Shown piece by piece: positions 1 through 9,500 of a stretch of DNA of 64,000 nt (position 1 is its first letter; each line of letters opens with the position of its first letter). Under the pieces are notes generated by a model. It worked only from the letters and a program-made list of their open reading frames with translations, had not been told where the DNA came from and searched no databases. Origin of the DNA: Thermoplasmata archaeon. Its GTDB lineage: Archaea; Thermoplasmatota; Thermoplasmata; Lutacidiplasmatales; UBA184. The stretch is from positions 62,001-126,000 of the forward strand of contig DAHUZP010000021.1 of assembly GCA_027306505.1 (NCBI GenBank). Reading direction: 5' to 3'. The translations under genes were made by a program, and so were the position numbers.

Positions 1-400
1 CAGCCCCTCCTCGTGGGCCATGTACTCGTTGGAGTAGAGGACCACCAGGAAGCCCACCACGTTCACGACGACCAGCATGAGGGCACCGAGCGGGCTCACG
101 AGCGTGCCCATGACGAAGTTCGTACCATCGGGCAGGCCTAGCCAGACGAAGCTCGCGTCGTGGTAGAGCTGTGAGGCGGAGGCTTCCGTCACCGCGATCC
201 AGAGCCCCACCCCGAGCGCCGCCGCCTCGAAGGCGGCCGCGATCCAGCCGTGGAACTTGCCGAGCGACCGGCCGCCCAGCCCGAGGAGGACGAAGGCGAC
301 CGCCGGGAAGAGCGGGACCAGGAAGGCGAGCTCGAAGGGGAGCGCGAGAGAGCTCAGGAGCCACCCCCCCTTCCGTGCTCGGAACGACCTCGGACCGACA
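1..400 (-). CDS. nuoL: NADH-quinone oxidoreductase-like subunit L, N-terminal part, truncated by window edge; start codon unresolved
   Basis: Minus-strand translation ...WLLSSLALPFELAFLVPLFPAVAFVLLGLGGRSLGKFHGWIAAAFEAAALGVGLWIAVTEASQLYHDASFVWLGLPDGTNFVMGTLVSPLGALMLVVVNVVGFLVVLYSNEYMAHEEGL, typical NuoL TM1-TM3; directly follows nuoK. Confidence 0.85.
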
Positions 401-430
401 TGCGAACCTCTCCCTCGGAATCGTTGCGAC

Positions 431-754
431 CTAGAGCTTGAGCTGGATCGCTTCGGCGACGTTCAGCGTGCCCCGCAGGCGGTTCAACGCGAGGACGATC
501 GCGAGCCCGACCGCGACCTCGGTCGCAGCGAGCCCGATCAGGATGACGGCGATGCTCTGCCCGGGGATGCCGCCCGCCGCGGGGCCCGGGGAGAAGAGCG
601 AGAAAGCGACGAAGTTGAGGATCGCGGCGTTCATGATCACCTCGACCGAGATCAGGATGAGGATGAAGTTGCGCCGGGTGAGGACCCCGAAGAGCCCGAG
701 CGCGAAGAGCGCCCCGGAGAGGGAGAGCAGGTCCACCAGCGGGATCGTCGTCAT
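431..754 (-). CDS. nuoK: NADH-quinone oxidoreductase-like subunit K
   Basis: 107 aa, three TM helices, conserved LxRRNxILILISVEVIMNAAILNFVAF; operon position. Confidence 0.95.
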   Translation of the reverse strand: MTTIPLVDLLSLSGALFALGLFGVLTRRNFILILISVEVIMNAAILNFVAFSLFSPGPAAGGIPGQSIAVILIGLAATEVAVGLAIVLALNRLRGTLNVAEAIQLKL

Positions 755-761
755 GCTCGCC

Positions 762-1298
762 TCAGTCCTCCCGGATCTTCCGGACCGCGGGGGTCCGCCA
801 CTCCCGGGCGAGGTGGACCGCGCCCGCGAGCGCGCTCAGCATCACGAACCCCAGCAGCAGGAGCCAGCCGCCGTTGTCGAGGAAGAGGTTCTGGGCGAGG
901 AGCGAGACGCAGTAGGGGTCACTCGCCGGGCAGGCGGGGGCGGAAGCGTAGGCCGGCACCCGTTGGGCGAGGTCGAGGAGCACCGCCCCGACCAGCAAGG
1001 CGAGGATGAAGGTGGGGGCCTTGATCCCCAGCACGGCCTCCCGCGCGAAGATCCTCCGTTTGATCACCATCACCGCGAACATGAGCAGGATCGTGACGGC
1101 CCCCGCGTAGACCGCGAGCTGAAGGAGCCCCAGGAAGGGGGCGGAGAGGAGGAAGTAGACGACCCCCAGCGAGGCGAAGAACCCGCCGATGTAGATGACC
1201 GTGTGCACGATCTCCCGCGAGAGGAGCGCGAGGGCACCGGCGAGGAAGGCGGCGATCCCCACGAGGAGGAACGCGAGGGTGGCGGCGTCCACGCTCAA
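762..1298 (-). CDS. nuoJ: NADH-quinone oxidoreductase-like subunit J (TTG or GTG start overlapping nuoI stop)
   Basis: VDAATLAFLLVGIAAFLAGALALLSREIVHTVIYIGGFFASLGVVYFLLSAPFLGLLQLAVYAGAVTILLMFAVMVI, typical NuoJ. Confidence 0.9.
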   Translation of the reverse strand: MSVDAATLAFLLVGIAAFLAGALALLSREIVHTVIYIGGFFASLGVVYFLLSAPFLGLLQLAVYAGAVTILLMFAVMVIKRRIFAREAVLGIKAPTFILALLVGAVLLDLAQRVPAYASAPACPASDPYCVSLLAQNLFLDNGGWLLLLGFVMLSALAGAVHLAREWRTPAVRKIRED

Positions 1299-2161
1299 CC
1301 GTGGGACCCCCAGTAGAGACAGTCCTTGGGGCAGACCGAGATGCAGGTCCCGCACCGGACACAGTCCTCGTCGTTCACGCTCGGCTCCTTCCAGATCCTC
1401 TTCGGGAGCTTCTCCCCCGGCTTCGCCGCTCCCGGCTTGGGGATCTCGATCATCGTGATGCACTTGGTCGGGCAGTCGCGGGCGCAGGCGTTGCAGCCGA
1501 TGCACAGGTCCTGGTCCAGGAGGATGTTGTCCTCGTTCTCCGGCCGCGCGAGCCGGACCGGGTTCATCGGGAGCTTCGTCTTGTAGACGGTGTACAACAT
1601 CTCGGGCGAGTAGACCATGTGGTGCCGGTCGTTCGTCGTGAGGGTGTAGCGGGCCGTCATGGACAGGCACCCCTCGGGGCACGCGTCCGAGCAGAAGCCG
1701 CAGAACGAGCACTTGCCGTAGTCGATCTCGGGGCACTTCTTCGCCTTGCCGTCCGGCCCCTCCGTCGTGACCATCTCGATGCAGGTGTCCGGGCAGCTGA
1801 ACATGCAGAGGTTGCAGGAGATGCAGGTCCGGACGTTGAGCGCGTGGACCCCCCGGTAGTTGTCCCAGATCTCCCCCACGCCGAGGGGAGCCCCGGAGCG
1901 GATCCCGACCTCCTTGCGGAAGGCGGGGCTCTCCAGGCGCTCCGTCGTCTTCCCGAAGGGGGTCTTGTACGGGTAGACGATGGTCGAGGGCCTCCAGAGG
2001 CTCTTGACGAACTGGCGGGCCGCCCGGGCGAGCGGGTGCACCACCAGCGAGGAGACGCCGGTGGGCTCAGGAGGGGGCAGCGTGAACTTGATGTCGTCCC
2101 CGGGAGCGGCGGCCGCGGGGTGGGGGGTCGCGTCGGGCGGACGGGTGGCGGGTGTCGACAT
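1295..2161 (-). CDS. nuoI: NADH-quinone oxidoreductase-like subunit I with four [4Fe-4S] motifs
   Basis: 288 aa; CISCNLCMFSCP, CSFCGFCSDACP, CIGCNACARDCP and CVRCGTCISVCP. Confidence 0.93.
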   Translation of the reverse strand: MSTPATRPPDATPHPAAAAPGDDIKFTLPPPEPTGVSSLVVHPLARAARQFVKSLWRPSTIVYPYKTPFGKTTERLESPAFRKEVGIRSGAPLGVGEIWDNYRGVHALNVRTCISCNLCMFSCPDTCIEMVTTEGPDGKAKKCPEIDYGKCSFCGFCSDACPEGCLSMTARYTLTTNDRHHMVYSPEMLYTVYKTKLPMNPVRLARPENEDNILLDQDLCIGCNACARDCPTKCITMIEIPKPGAAKPGEKLPKRIWKEPSVNDEDCVRCGTCISVCPKDCLYWGSHG

Positions 2162-2211
2162 CTCTCCTCCTTCTCCTCAGGACCTGACGGACGCGCTGCT
2201 CGTTCCCTCGC

Positions 2212-3330
2212 TCAAAACATCTTCGGGAGCGGCCACCACCCCGTCACCACGAGCACGGCCGCCAGCAGCACGTTCGCGAGCGAGAGCGGCACCATCCGCT
2301 TCCACCCGATCTGGAGCAGCTGGTCGGTGCGCACGCGGGGGAGCGACGCTCGGACCCAGACGAAGACCGCGAAGACCAGGTAGACCTTGACCTGGAACCA
2401 GAGGATCCCGGCGAGCGGGAAGCCGTTCACCACGTTGGTGAACTGCCCCGCAGGCATCCACCAGCCTCCCAGGAAGAGCAGCACCACGAGGTAGCTCCCC
2501 ACGAGCCCGCGCACGTAGTCCGCGAGCGTGGTCATCGCGAAGAGCATCCCACCGTACTCGGTGTTCCAGCCCTCGACGAGCTCCGCTTCGGCTTCAGGCA
2601 GGTCGAAGGGGATCCGCTCCACCTCCGCCAGCATCGCGACGAAGAAGACCACCAGGCCCAGGATCAGCGGGAAGGCGAACCAGCCCTCCTTGATCTGGGT
2701 GTTGACGATGGTGGTGAGGTCGAAGGAGCCGGTGAGGAGCACCACCGAGACCACCGCGAAGAGGAGCGGGACCTCGTAGGCGACCAGCTGGGCCGCGGTC
2801 CGCATCCCTCCGATGAGGGAGTACTTGTTGTTGGAGGACCAGGCGCCGATGAAGATGAAGAACGGCGCGAAGGAGAAGAGCGCGAGGGCCATGAGGAGCG
2901 AGAGCGGGGCGACCCCGGGGACCCAGCCGGTCGAGACCGGCAGGAACCCCACGATCATGAGCGAGGTCGCGAGGTAGGCGGTGGGGGCGAGCCAGTAGCC
3001 CAGCGGGTCCGCTTCGCGGGGCATGAGGGGCTGCTTGCGGAAGAGCTTGAGGCCGTCCGCGAAGTTCTGCAGGAGCCCCGCGTACCCCACGTGCATCGCG
3101 CCGCGACGGTCCATGAACCGCCCCAGGAGCTTGCGCTCCCACCAGATGAGCATGATCGCGTTGACGAGGCCGGTAGCGAAGACAAAGGTCCCCACGAGGA
3201 GGTAGGCGGTGGCCGACTGCGCCTGCGCGCCGAGCAGCGGCTGCATCGGGGCCGGAGCGATGGGGCGCAGCATCCCGAACATCTGGGCCGCGAGCCAGCT
3301 GGAGAAGCCGAACAGGGTCGCGCTGCTCAT
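2212..3330 (-). CDS. nuoH: NADH-quinone oxidoreductase-like subunit H
   Basis: 372 aa; ERKLLGRFMDRRGAMHVGYAGLLQNFADGLKLFRKQ and ERIPFDLPEAEAELVEGWNTEYGGM signatures. Confidence 0.96.
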   Translation of the reverse strand: MSSATLFGFSSWLAAQMFGMLRPIAPAPMQPLLGAQAQSATAYLLVGTFVFATGLVNAIMLIWWERKLLGRFMDRRGAMHVGYAGLLQNFADGLKLFRKQPLMPREADPLGYWLAPTAYLATSLMIVGFLPVSTGWVPGVAPLSLLMALALFSFAPFFIFIGAWSSNNKYSLIGGMRTAAQLVAYEVPLLFAVVSVVLLTGSFDLTTIVNTQIKEGWFAFPLILGLVVFFVAMLAEVERIPFDLPEAEAELVEGWNTEYGGMLFAMTTLADYVRGLVGSYLVVLLFLGGWWMPAGQFTNVVNGFPLAGILWFQVKVYLVFAVFVWVRASLPRVRTDQLLQIGWKRMVPLSLANVLLAAVLVVTGWWPLPKMF

Positions 3331-3431
3331 CGCCCTCCCTCCGTCCCGTCCTTCCGCCCGGACCCCGTGTGTACCTGCACCTTGCTTCGACCTCCGTCCC
3401 TACCCGTTCCTATCCGTTCCCGGCCCGCCCT

Positions 3432-4577
3432 TCAGCGGTCGGACTCCCCGACGCAGATGTCGACCGACCCCATGATCGCGGGGATGTCGGAGACCCGGTA
3501 GCCGACCAGGTACTCCCGGGCCGCCGAGATGTTGACCATGACCGGGGAGCGGAACTTGACCCGGTAGGGCTGCTCGCCTCCCTCGTTGACGACGTAGGCC
3601 ATCGCCTCGCCGTGGGGCTCCTCCATGGCGGAGAGCCCGACCCCTTTGGGGTACCCACGCCGGACGATGTAGGACTCGGAGCCCGGAGGGGGCGAGGGGG
3701 TGCCCACGAACCGGGGGACCTTTTCCGCCATCACGCGGCCGGGCCTCTTGTCGAGGTGGTCCAGGCACTGCCGAACGATCCGGATGGACTGTCGCATCTC
3801 CTCCATCCGCACCCGGTAGCGGCCGTAGACGTCCGCCGCGTCGTGGACGGCGACCTGGAAGTCGAGCTCCGGGTACACCGAGTAGGGCCGGTCACGTCGG
3901 AGGTCGCGGGGGACCCCGGCCGCGCGGAGCATGGGACCGGTGATCCCGGTGCGGATGCAGTCCTTCGCCTTGAGGACACCCACGTCGACGCAGCGCTTGA
4001 GGAAGATGTCGGAGCGGTCGCAGAGGTCCTCGTAGTCGTCCACCCGGTGCTCGAGCCAGTCCATGACGCCGCGTGCCCGGTCGGTGAACCCGACGGGGAA
4101 GTCGTTGCGCACGCCGCCCACGCGCATGTACTCGTAGGTCATCCTGGCGCCGGTGAAGGACTGGAAGAGGTCCAGGATGACGTCGCGGTCGCGCATCCCG
4201 TAGCCGAAGGGGGCCATGAGCCCGATATCCATGACGAAGGCCGCGAACCACATGAGGTGGGAAGCGAGCCGCTGGAGCTCCTGGCAGGTGACGCGGATGT
4301 ACTCCGCCCGCTCGGGGACCTCCACGCCGAGCGCCTGCTCGCTCGCCATGAGGTAGAGCTGCTCCCAGGCGAGGCCCGCGACGTAGCAGCAGCGGTCCAT
4401 GAGGGTCACGACCTCGTTGTACTGCCGGTACTCGCAGATCTTCTCGATGCCGCGGTGGAGATAGCCCATCTCCGGGACCGCGTCGATCACGAGCTCCCCG
4501 TCCACCTTCACGCGCAGGTTCCACAGCCCGTGCGTCATGGGGTGCTGGGGCCCCATGTTGATCCACATCTCGCTCAT
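3432..4577 (-). CDS. nuoD: NADH-quinone oxidoreductase-like subunit D
   Basis: 381 aa; NMGPQHPMTHGLWNLRVKVDGELVIDAVPEMGYLHRGIEKICEYR. Confidence 0.96.
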   Translation of the reverse strand: MSEMWINMGPQHPMTHGLWNLRVKVDGELVIDAVPEMGYLHRGIEKICEYRQYNEVVTLMDRCCYVAGLAWEQLYLMASEQALGVEVPERAEYIRVTCQELQRLASHLMWFAAFVMDIGLMAPFGYGMRDRDVILDLFQSFTGARMTYEYMRVGGVRNDFPVGFTDRARGVMDWLEHRVDDYEDLCDRSDIFLKRCVDVGVLKAKDCIRTGITGPMLRAAGVPRDLRRDRPYSVYPELDFQVAVHDAADVYGRYRVRMEEMRQSIRIVRQCLDHLDKRPGRVMAEKVPRFVGTPSPPPGSESYIVRRGYPKGVGLSAMEEPHGEAMAYVVNEGGEQPYRVKFRSPVMVNISAAREYLVGYRVSDIPAIMGSVDICVGESDR

Positions 4578-4626
4578 GTTCGCTCCTCCTCTGAGGTCCC
4601 GGGAGGGACCCCGTCCACGTCCCGGC

Positions 4627-5265
4627 CTAGCGGCCGAGGCGCGCCTTCACCTCCAATTCCTCCGGCTCGTGCAGCTCGAAGGTCTTGAGCAGCGGGTTGA
4701 ACTTGTAGCCCTCCATCAGCAGCAGGTGACGGAGGTCCGGGTGGTGGTCGAAGCGGATCCCCAGCATCTCCCAGACCTCCCGCTCGTGCCAGTTCGCTCC
4801 GAACCAGACGGAGGAGACGCTCTCGAGGTGCGGGTCGCTCGAGGGGACCCTCGTGGTGAGCTCGATGTAGGCGCTGAAATGGTCGGACCAGAGGTGGTAG
4901 AGGACCTCCCTCGTCTCCCTCCAGTCGATCCCCGCGACCATGGCGCAGTGCCCGAAGGTCCCCTCGTCGCGCAGCCAGGTGCAGATCGGTAGCACGGCGG
5001 TCGAGGGGAAGCGGACCCGGGCGAGCACCCCGGGGCGAGAGGTGATCTCCAGGTTCTCGCCGAGGAAGCGCTCCTTGAGCCGGGTCATCATCTCCTGCGT
5101 CGCCCGCTCCCGGACCTCAGGGGAGGCGCGGGCGATCACCACGGTCCGGGCCTTGTCCGACCGAGCCGGGACCGCGGCGGGGGAAGCGCCCGATGACGCC
5201 GCCGGAGCTCGGGGGCCCACGGGCTTCGCCTCCCCGGTCGCCTTCGCCCCCCCTCCTTCGCTCAC
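4627..5265 (-). CDS. nuoC: NADH-quinone oxidoreductase-like subunit C (likely GTG start at 5265; track ORF opens at 5388)
   Basis: DWRETREVLYHLWSDHFSAYIELTTRVP...SVSSVWFGANWHEREVWEMLGIRFDHHPDLRHLLLMEGYKFNPLLK. Confidence 0.93.
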   Translation of the reverse strand: MSEGGGAKATGEAKPVGPRAPAASSGASPAAVPARSDKARTVVIARASPEVRERATQEMMTRLKERFLGENLEITSRPGVLARVRFPSTAVLPICTWLRDEGTFGHCAMVAGIDWRETREVLYHLWSDHFSAYIELTTRVPSSDPHLESVSSVWFGANWHEREVWEMLGIRFDHHPDLRHLLLMEGYKFNPLLKTFELHEPEELEVKARLGR

Positions 5266-5296
5266 GTTCCACCTTCCTTGGTCCCGCGCGGTGGGC

Positions 5297-5986
5297 CTAT
5301 TCCTTGCGCTCCTGGATGAGGCGCTCCAGGCGGAGCACCCCGTCCAGCATCGCCTCGGGCCGGGGCGGGCATCCGGCGATGTAGACATCGACCGGGACGA
5401 GCTTGTCGACCCCGGGGACGACGGAGTAGGCCGAGCGGAAAGGCCCGCCTCCCGTCGCGCAGTTGCCCATGGCGATGACCCACTTGGGCTCGGGCATCTG
5501 CTCCCAGAGCGTGATGAGCTTGTGGGCGACCTTCCACGTGACCGTCCCGTTGACGATCAGGAGGTCGCATTGACGGGGGGAGGAGCGGGGGACGAGGCCG
5601 AAGCGCTCGCCGTCCCAGCGCGAGCCGAAGGCGGCCGCGAACTCGATCGCGCAGCAGGCGAGGCCCCAGTGGAGCGGGAAGAGGCTGTTGCGCCCGGCCC
5701 AGTTGAAGACCGGCTTCACGATGGGGGCGACCCCTTCGCGCGTGATCATGCTCCAGAGGCCCTCCTTCGCCCGGGGGATGAACTCCTTCGCCCGGACCAC
5801 CTCGATCTCCCAGGGCTCGACCTGGGGCGGCGACTCGGCGATGGGCGTGCCGGCGGCGACCACCGCGGTCGTGAGGGTAGGGGGCACGGCCACGGGCGGA
5901 GCGCTCTTCGGGGCCGAGGCGCCCAGCGCGGCATTGGTCCGCTCGTCAGCACGGCGGGCGGGAGGGGCGCTCGCGTTCGCGCTCAT
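5297..5986 (-). CDS. nuoB: NADH-quinone oxidoreductase-like subunit B
   Basis: 229 aa; [58 protein letters not shown]. Confidence 0.97.
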   Translation of the reverse strand: MSANASAPPARRADERTNAALGASAPKSAPPVAVPPTLTTAVVAAGTPIAESPPQVEPWEIEVVRAKEFIPRAKEGLWSMITREGVAPIVKPVFNWAGRNSLFPLHWGLACCAIEFAAAFGSRWDGERFGLVPRSSPRQCDLLIVNGTVTWKVAHKLITLWEQMPEPKWVIAMGNCATGGGPFRSAYSVVPGVDKLVPVDVYIAGCPPRPEAMLDGVLRLERLIQERKE

Positions 5987-6351
5987 ACCCAGAGGGACCT
6001 CTCGCCCCGGAGGACGTAGTAGATGCCGGCGAGGGCGAGGAGCGTGAACCCGCCGAGGATGACCGCGAAGGTCGACCAGGCCTCGTGGAACGCGCGGAAC
6101 GACACGGCCCAGAGCGCGAGGACGAAGCCCAGGATGTCGACCGCGACGAAGACGATCGCGTAGATGTAGTGGGCACTAGGGAAGTCGATCTGCGCCTCTC
6201 CCTCGGGCTCCTGCCCGCACTCGTAGGTGGTGCGCTGCAGGTAGGAGTACTTGCGCCTCGCCCCGAAGATCTGGTTCATGATGATGGAGCCGAGGGCGAA
6301 GCCTACCGAGACCCCGATGAAGACCAGGAACCCCAAAGTTCCGCTATCCAT
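5983..6351 (-). CDS. nuoA: NADH-quinone oxidoreductase-like subunit A
   Basis: [57 protein letters not shown]...[23 protein letters not shown], NuoA signature. Confidence 0.93.
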   Translation of the reverse strand: MDSGTLGFLVFIGVSVGFALGSIIMNQIFGARRKYSYLQRTTYECGQEPEGEAQIDFPSAHYIYAIVFVAVDILGFVLALWAVSFRAFHEAWSTFAVILGGFTLLALAGIYYVLRGERSLWV

Positions 6352-6502
6352 GGTACCGTACCCGGGAACGCGGGCCTCCCGAAGCGTCGCACCCGAGGGG
6401 GGATATAAGAGCACCCCGCGGCCTAGTGGCAGTTCGCGCACCGGAGACCATTAAGGCGGTCGTGGGCTCTTCGAACGGTCCAGCGCGGGACGCGCGCGGG
6501 AC

Positions 6503-9500
6503 CTACGGGAGGGGAGGGGGTCCCTCGCCCGTCCCGCTGTCAGGCATGTCCGGCTCGCCCATCCCGCCCATGTCCCCGGAACTGTCGGGGAGCGGCGGCG
6601 CGCCGGTGTCCGGTGGCGGGGGCGCGGGCGCCGGGGTGATCTCCCAGGGGGTCTCGGGTGGAAGAGCCTCAGAGGGGGGCGCGGAGGGTGGCGGTGCCCC
6701 GGGGGCCGGGAGGGCCGCTGGCGTCTCGCCGCCAGGGAAGATCTGCTGCTCGGCGGTGGGGGCCGCAGGGGCCCCGCCGGGGCCGCCCGGCTTCCCCTCC
6801 TTCTCGTCGTCCTCCTCCGGACCCTTGTGCATGAGCCGGAAGGCGACGACCGTGATGAGGAGCATCGCGATCGCGAGGAGCGGGATGATGACCCAGCCGG
6901 AGACCGTGAGCAGGTTGTGGTAGCCGCTGTAGGCCTGCTGCTGGGTCGGGGTGAGCGTGGGCTTGACCGGTTCCAGGACCAGGTCCACCTCCTCGCTGGA
7001 GCCGTTCACCACGAACTGCGTGCAGGAGGCCGTTTGGTAGCCCGCGGCGCTGGGAATCGCGTAGTAGGTCGCGTTCGCGAGCGACGCGTAGTAGACCCCG
7101 GAGCTCCCCGTGGTGGTCGTCTGGACAGCCGCGCCGCCGCAGGTGGACTCGATCGTCACCTGGGCGCCCGGTAGCCTAGCCCCCGCCGTGGAGACGACAA
7201 CGCCCCAGATGGGATAGAGGCAAGCGGAGGTCGCGCAGGTGGAAGCGAAGTTCGGGACCAGGTAGACGGAGGTCATCGCGTCGCCCGTCCACCCGAGGTT
7301 GCCGACGGAGACCACGATGGTGTCCAGGTAGGAGCTGGTGAGGAACCCTGCGGAGAAGTTGAGGAACGCGACCCCTGCCGGGGGCTGCCCGGGCCCGCCC
7401 AGGCTCACCGAGACGTTGGAGCTCGAGAAGGTCCCCAGATGGACGCCGTTGACGACCATGTCCGTCGGGAAGAGGTAGATCCCCAGCTGCGGCTGGAGCG
7501 TGAGGGAGTTGTTCGCCCAGACCTCGATCGTGAGCGAGCTGCCGCTCATGAGCGTCGGAGTGCCCTGGGGCGTCTTGACGGGGTCGATGACCTTGAGCTG
7601 GACGTTCACCTGCGTCGTCCTCGAGCCGTCGGGGGTGAGGTAGAGGATGAGCCCGTGGGCCCCGCTCTGCCAGACATGGAGCTGCTCCGTCGCTGGCAGG
7701 TAGGGGTAGACGCTCCCGCTCAAGGTCCCGTAGCCCTCGGGCAGGTGGAGGAAGAACTCCCCGGTGGCACCGGTCGTGAAGTTCGAGAGGACGGTGGTGG
7801 TGCCCTCCAGAATGGAGCCGATGACGCTCGCGCCCCAGACCGGGACGTTCCCGATGTAGGAGAGGACGAGGCCCTGCACGGTCTCCCGGATGTAGTTCAT
7901 CTGGATCGTGAGGCCCATCGTCGGACCTGTCACCTGCACAGTGATCGAGGAGGAGTTGAGGTAGGGAGCGGTCGCCGTGAGCGTGTAGGCGCCGCTCGGT
8001 AGCCAGAGCGTGAAGAGGCCGTTCCCGTTCGTCCCGGTGGAGCCCGTGGGAGCCGTGCCGCCCTTGTAGGCGGAGACCACGGCGTTGGTGACCGGCGCGC
8101 CGGTCTCGGTGAGGACGGTCCCCGAGACCTGGAAGGAGGAGCCTGGATAGAGCGTGATGTTCACGTCCGAGAGGTCCGTCGTGTTCACGAGGACGCCCCG
8201 GCTCGCGGTGGCGTAGCCGGCCGCGCTCGCCGTGAGGGAGAGCGATCCGGAGGGAGCGTAGAGCAGGTAGTAGCCGGCCGCGTTGGTGATCGAGAGCGCG
8301 GCGCCGTTGTTGACCGAGGCCCCCGCGACGACCCCGCCGACCGAGGAGAGCACGTAGCCGGAGACCTGGTACCAGGGCGGGAAGGTGTTGTTCCAGTTCT
8401 GCGTCAAGTTCGCGACGTCCGGGGAGCCCCAGCCTGAAGCGGGGTCCCACGCCGTCGTCGCGGAGTAGGCCGAGCAGCCCGAGCCGCCCACGTTGCAGTT
8501 GGAGCCTTGCGTGATGTCGTGGAAGTCACGGGCGTAGGTCACGTTCGTGACGCCGATCGCATAGATGTGGGAGTCAATGAGCCCCGCCGGCCGCTGGCCG
8601 TACCCGATCGCGTCCAGCATCACGTCCGCCATGGCGGCCCACATAGGTGAGGCGAGGGACGTTCCGCCCTCGGGGATCCACTCGTGGGAGAAGTAGACCG
8701 CCGCCCACGTCGCGGCGTCCGCCGAGACGTCGGGGAGGCCCCGGGGGTCCTTGATGGGCCACGGGGGCACCGGGGGCTGGGCCCAGCCGCGGTCGTTCCC
8801 GGGCATGCCGGATTGGAAGACGGGGGCCTGGAAGACGCGGCTCCATCCGCCGCCGGTCCCCTCGTTGTTCGAGCAGGCGGTCGTCGAATAGGTGCCGTTC
8901 CAGACGTACTCGTTGACGAACACGCCCTCGTGGTTCATCTGCTGGATCGTCCCACCGACCGCGACCCCGTCCGGGTCGCTCGCGGGCCAGCTCACGTTGA
9001 GCGCAGGGGTGCCGTCGACGGACCCGCAGTCGCCCGTGGAGGAGAAGAGCGAGAGGCCCTCCGCCGCCGCCTGGGCCCAGGTCTGGTGGAAGAGCGAGTA
9101 GGCGCCGGTGGACTCGTCGATGCCCCAGCTGTTGGAGGCGACGAACACCCCGTCGTTGAGGTTGTTCGCCCACAGGACATCACCGCCGTCGATGTCCATG
9201 TAGTTCATCCAAGGCATGTTGTTACCGTCGACGCCGAAATAGACCTCGAGGGTCGCGTTGGGGGCCATCGCGTGGGCCCACTCCATGTCGAGCAGGGTCT
9301 CCCCGGCCCAGCCGGCGATGCCCCACTGGGGATAGCAGTAGGTGCTCCCCTGCCCCACGTACTGGACGCTGAGGGCGGTGAGGCCCATGATCGCGGAGAA
9401 CGCGTTGGTCTCGCTGGTGTAGAGGGAGGTGCCGTTGTCGTAGGTCGGGTCGCACATCTCGTTGAGCCCGATGACCGTGCCCGCCCCCGAGCTCCCGTGG

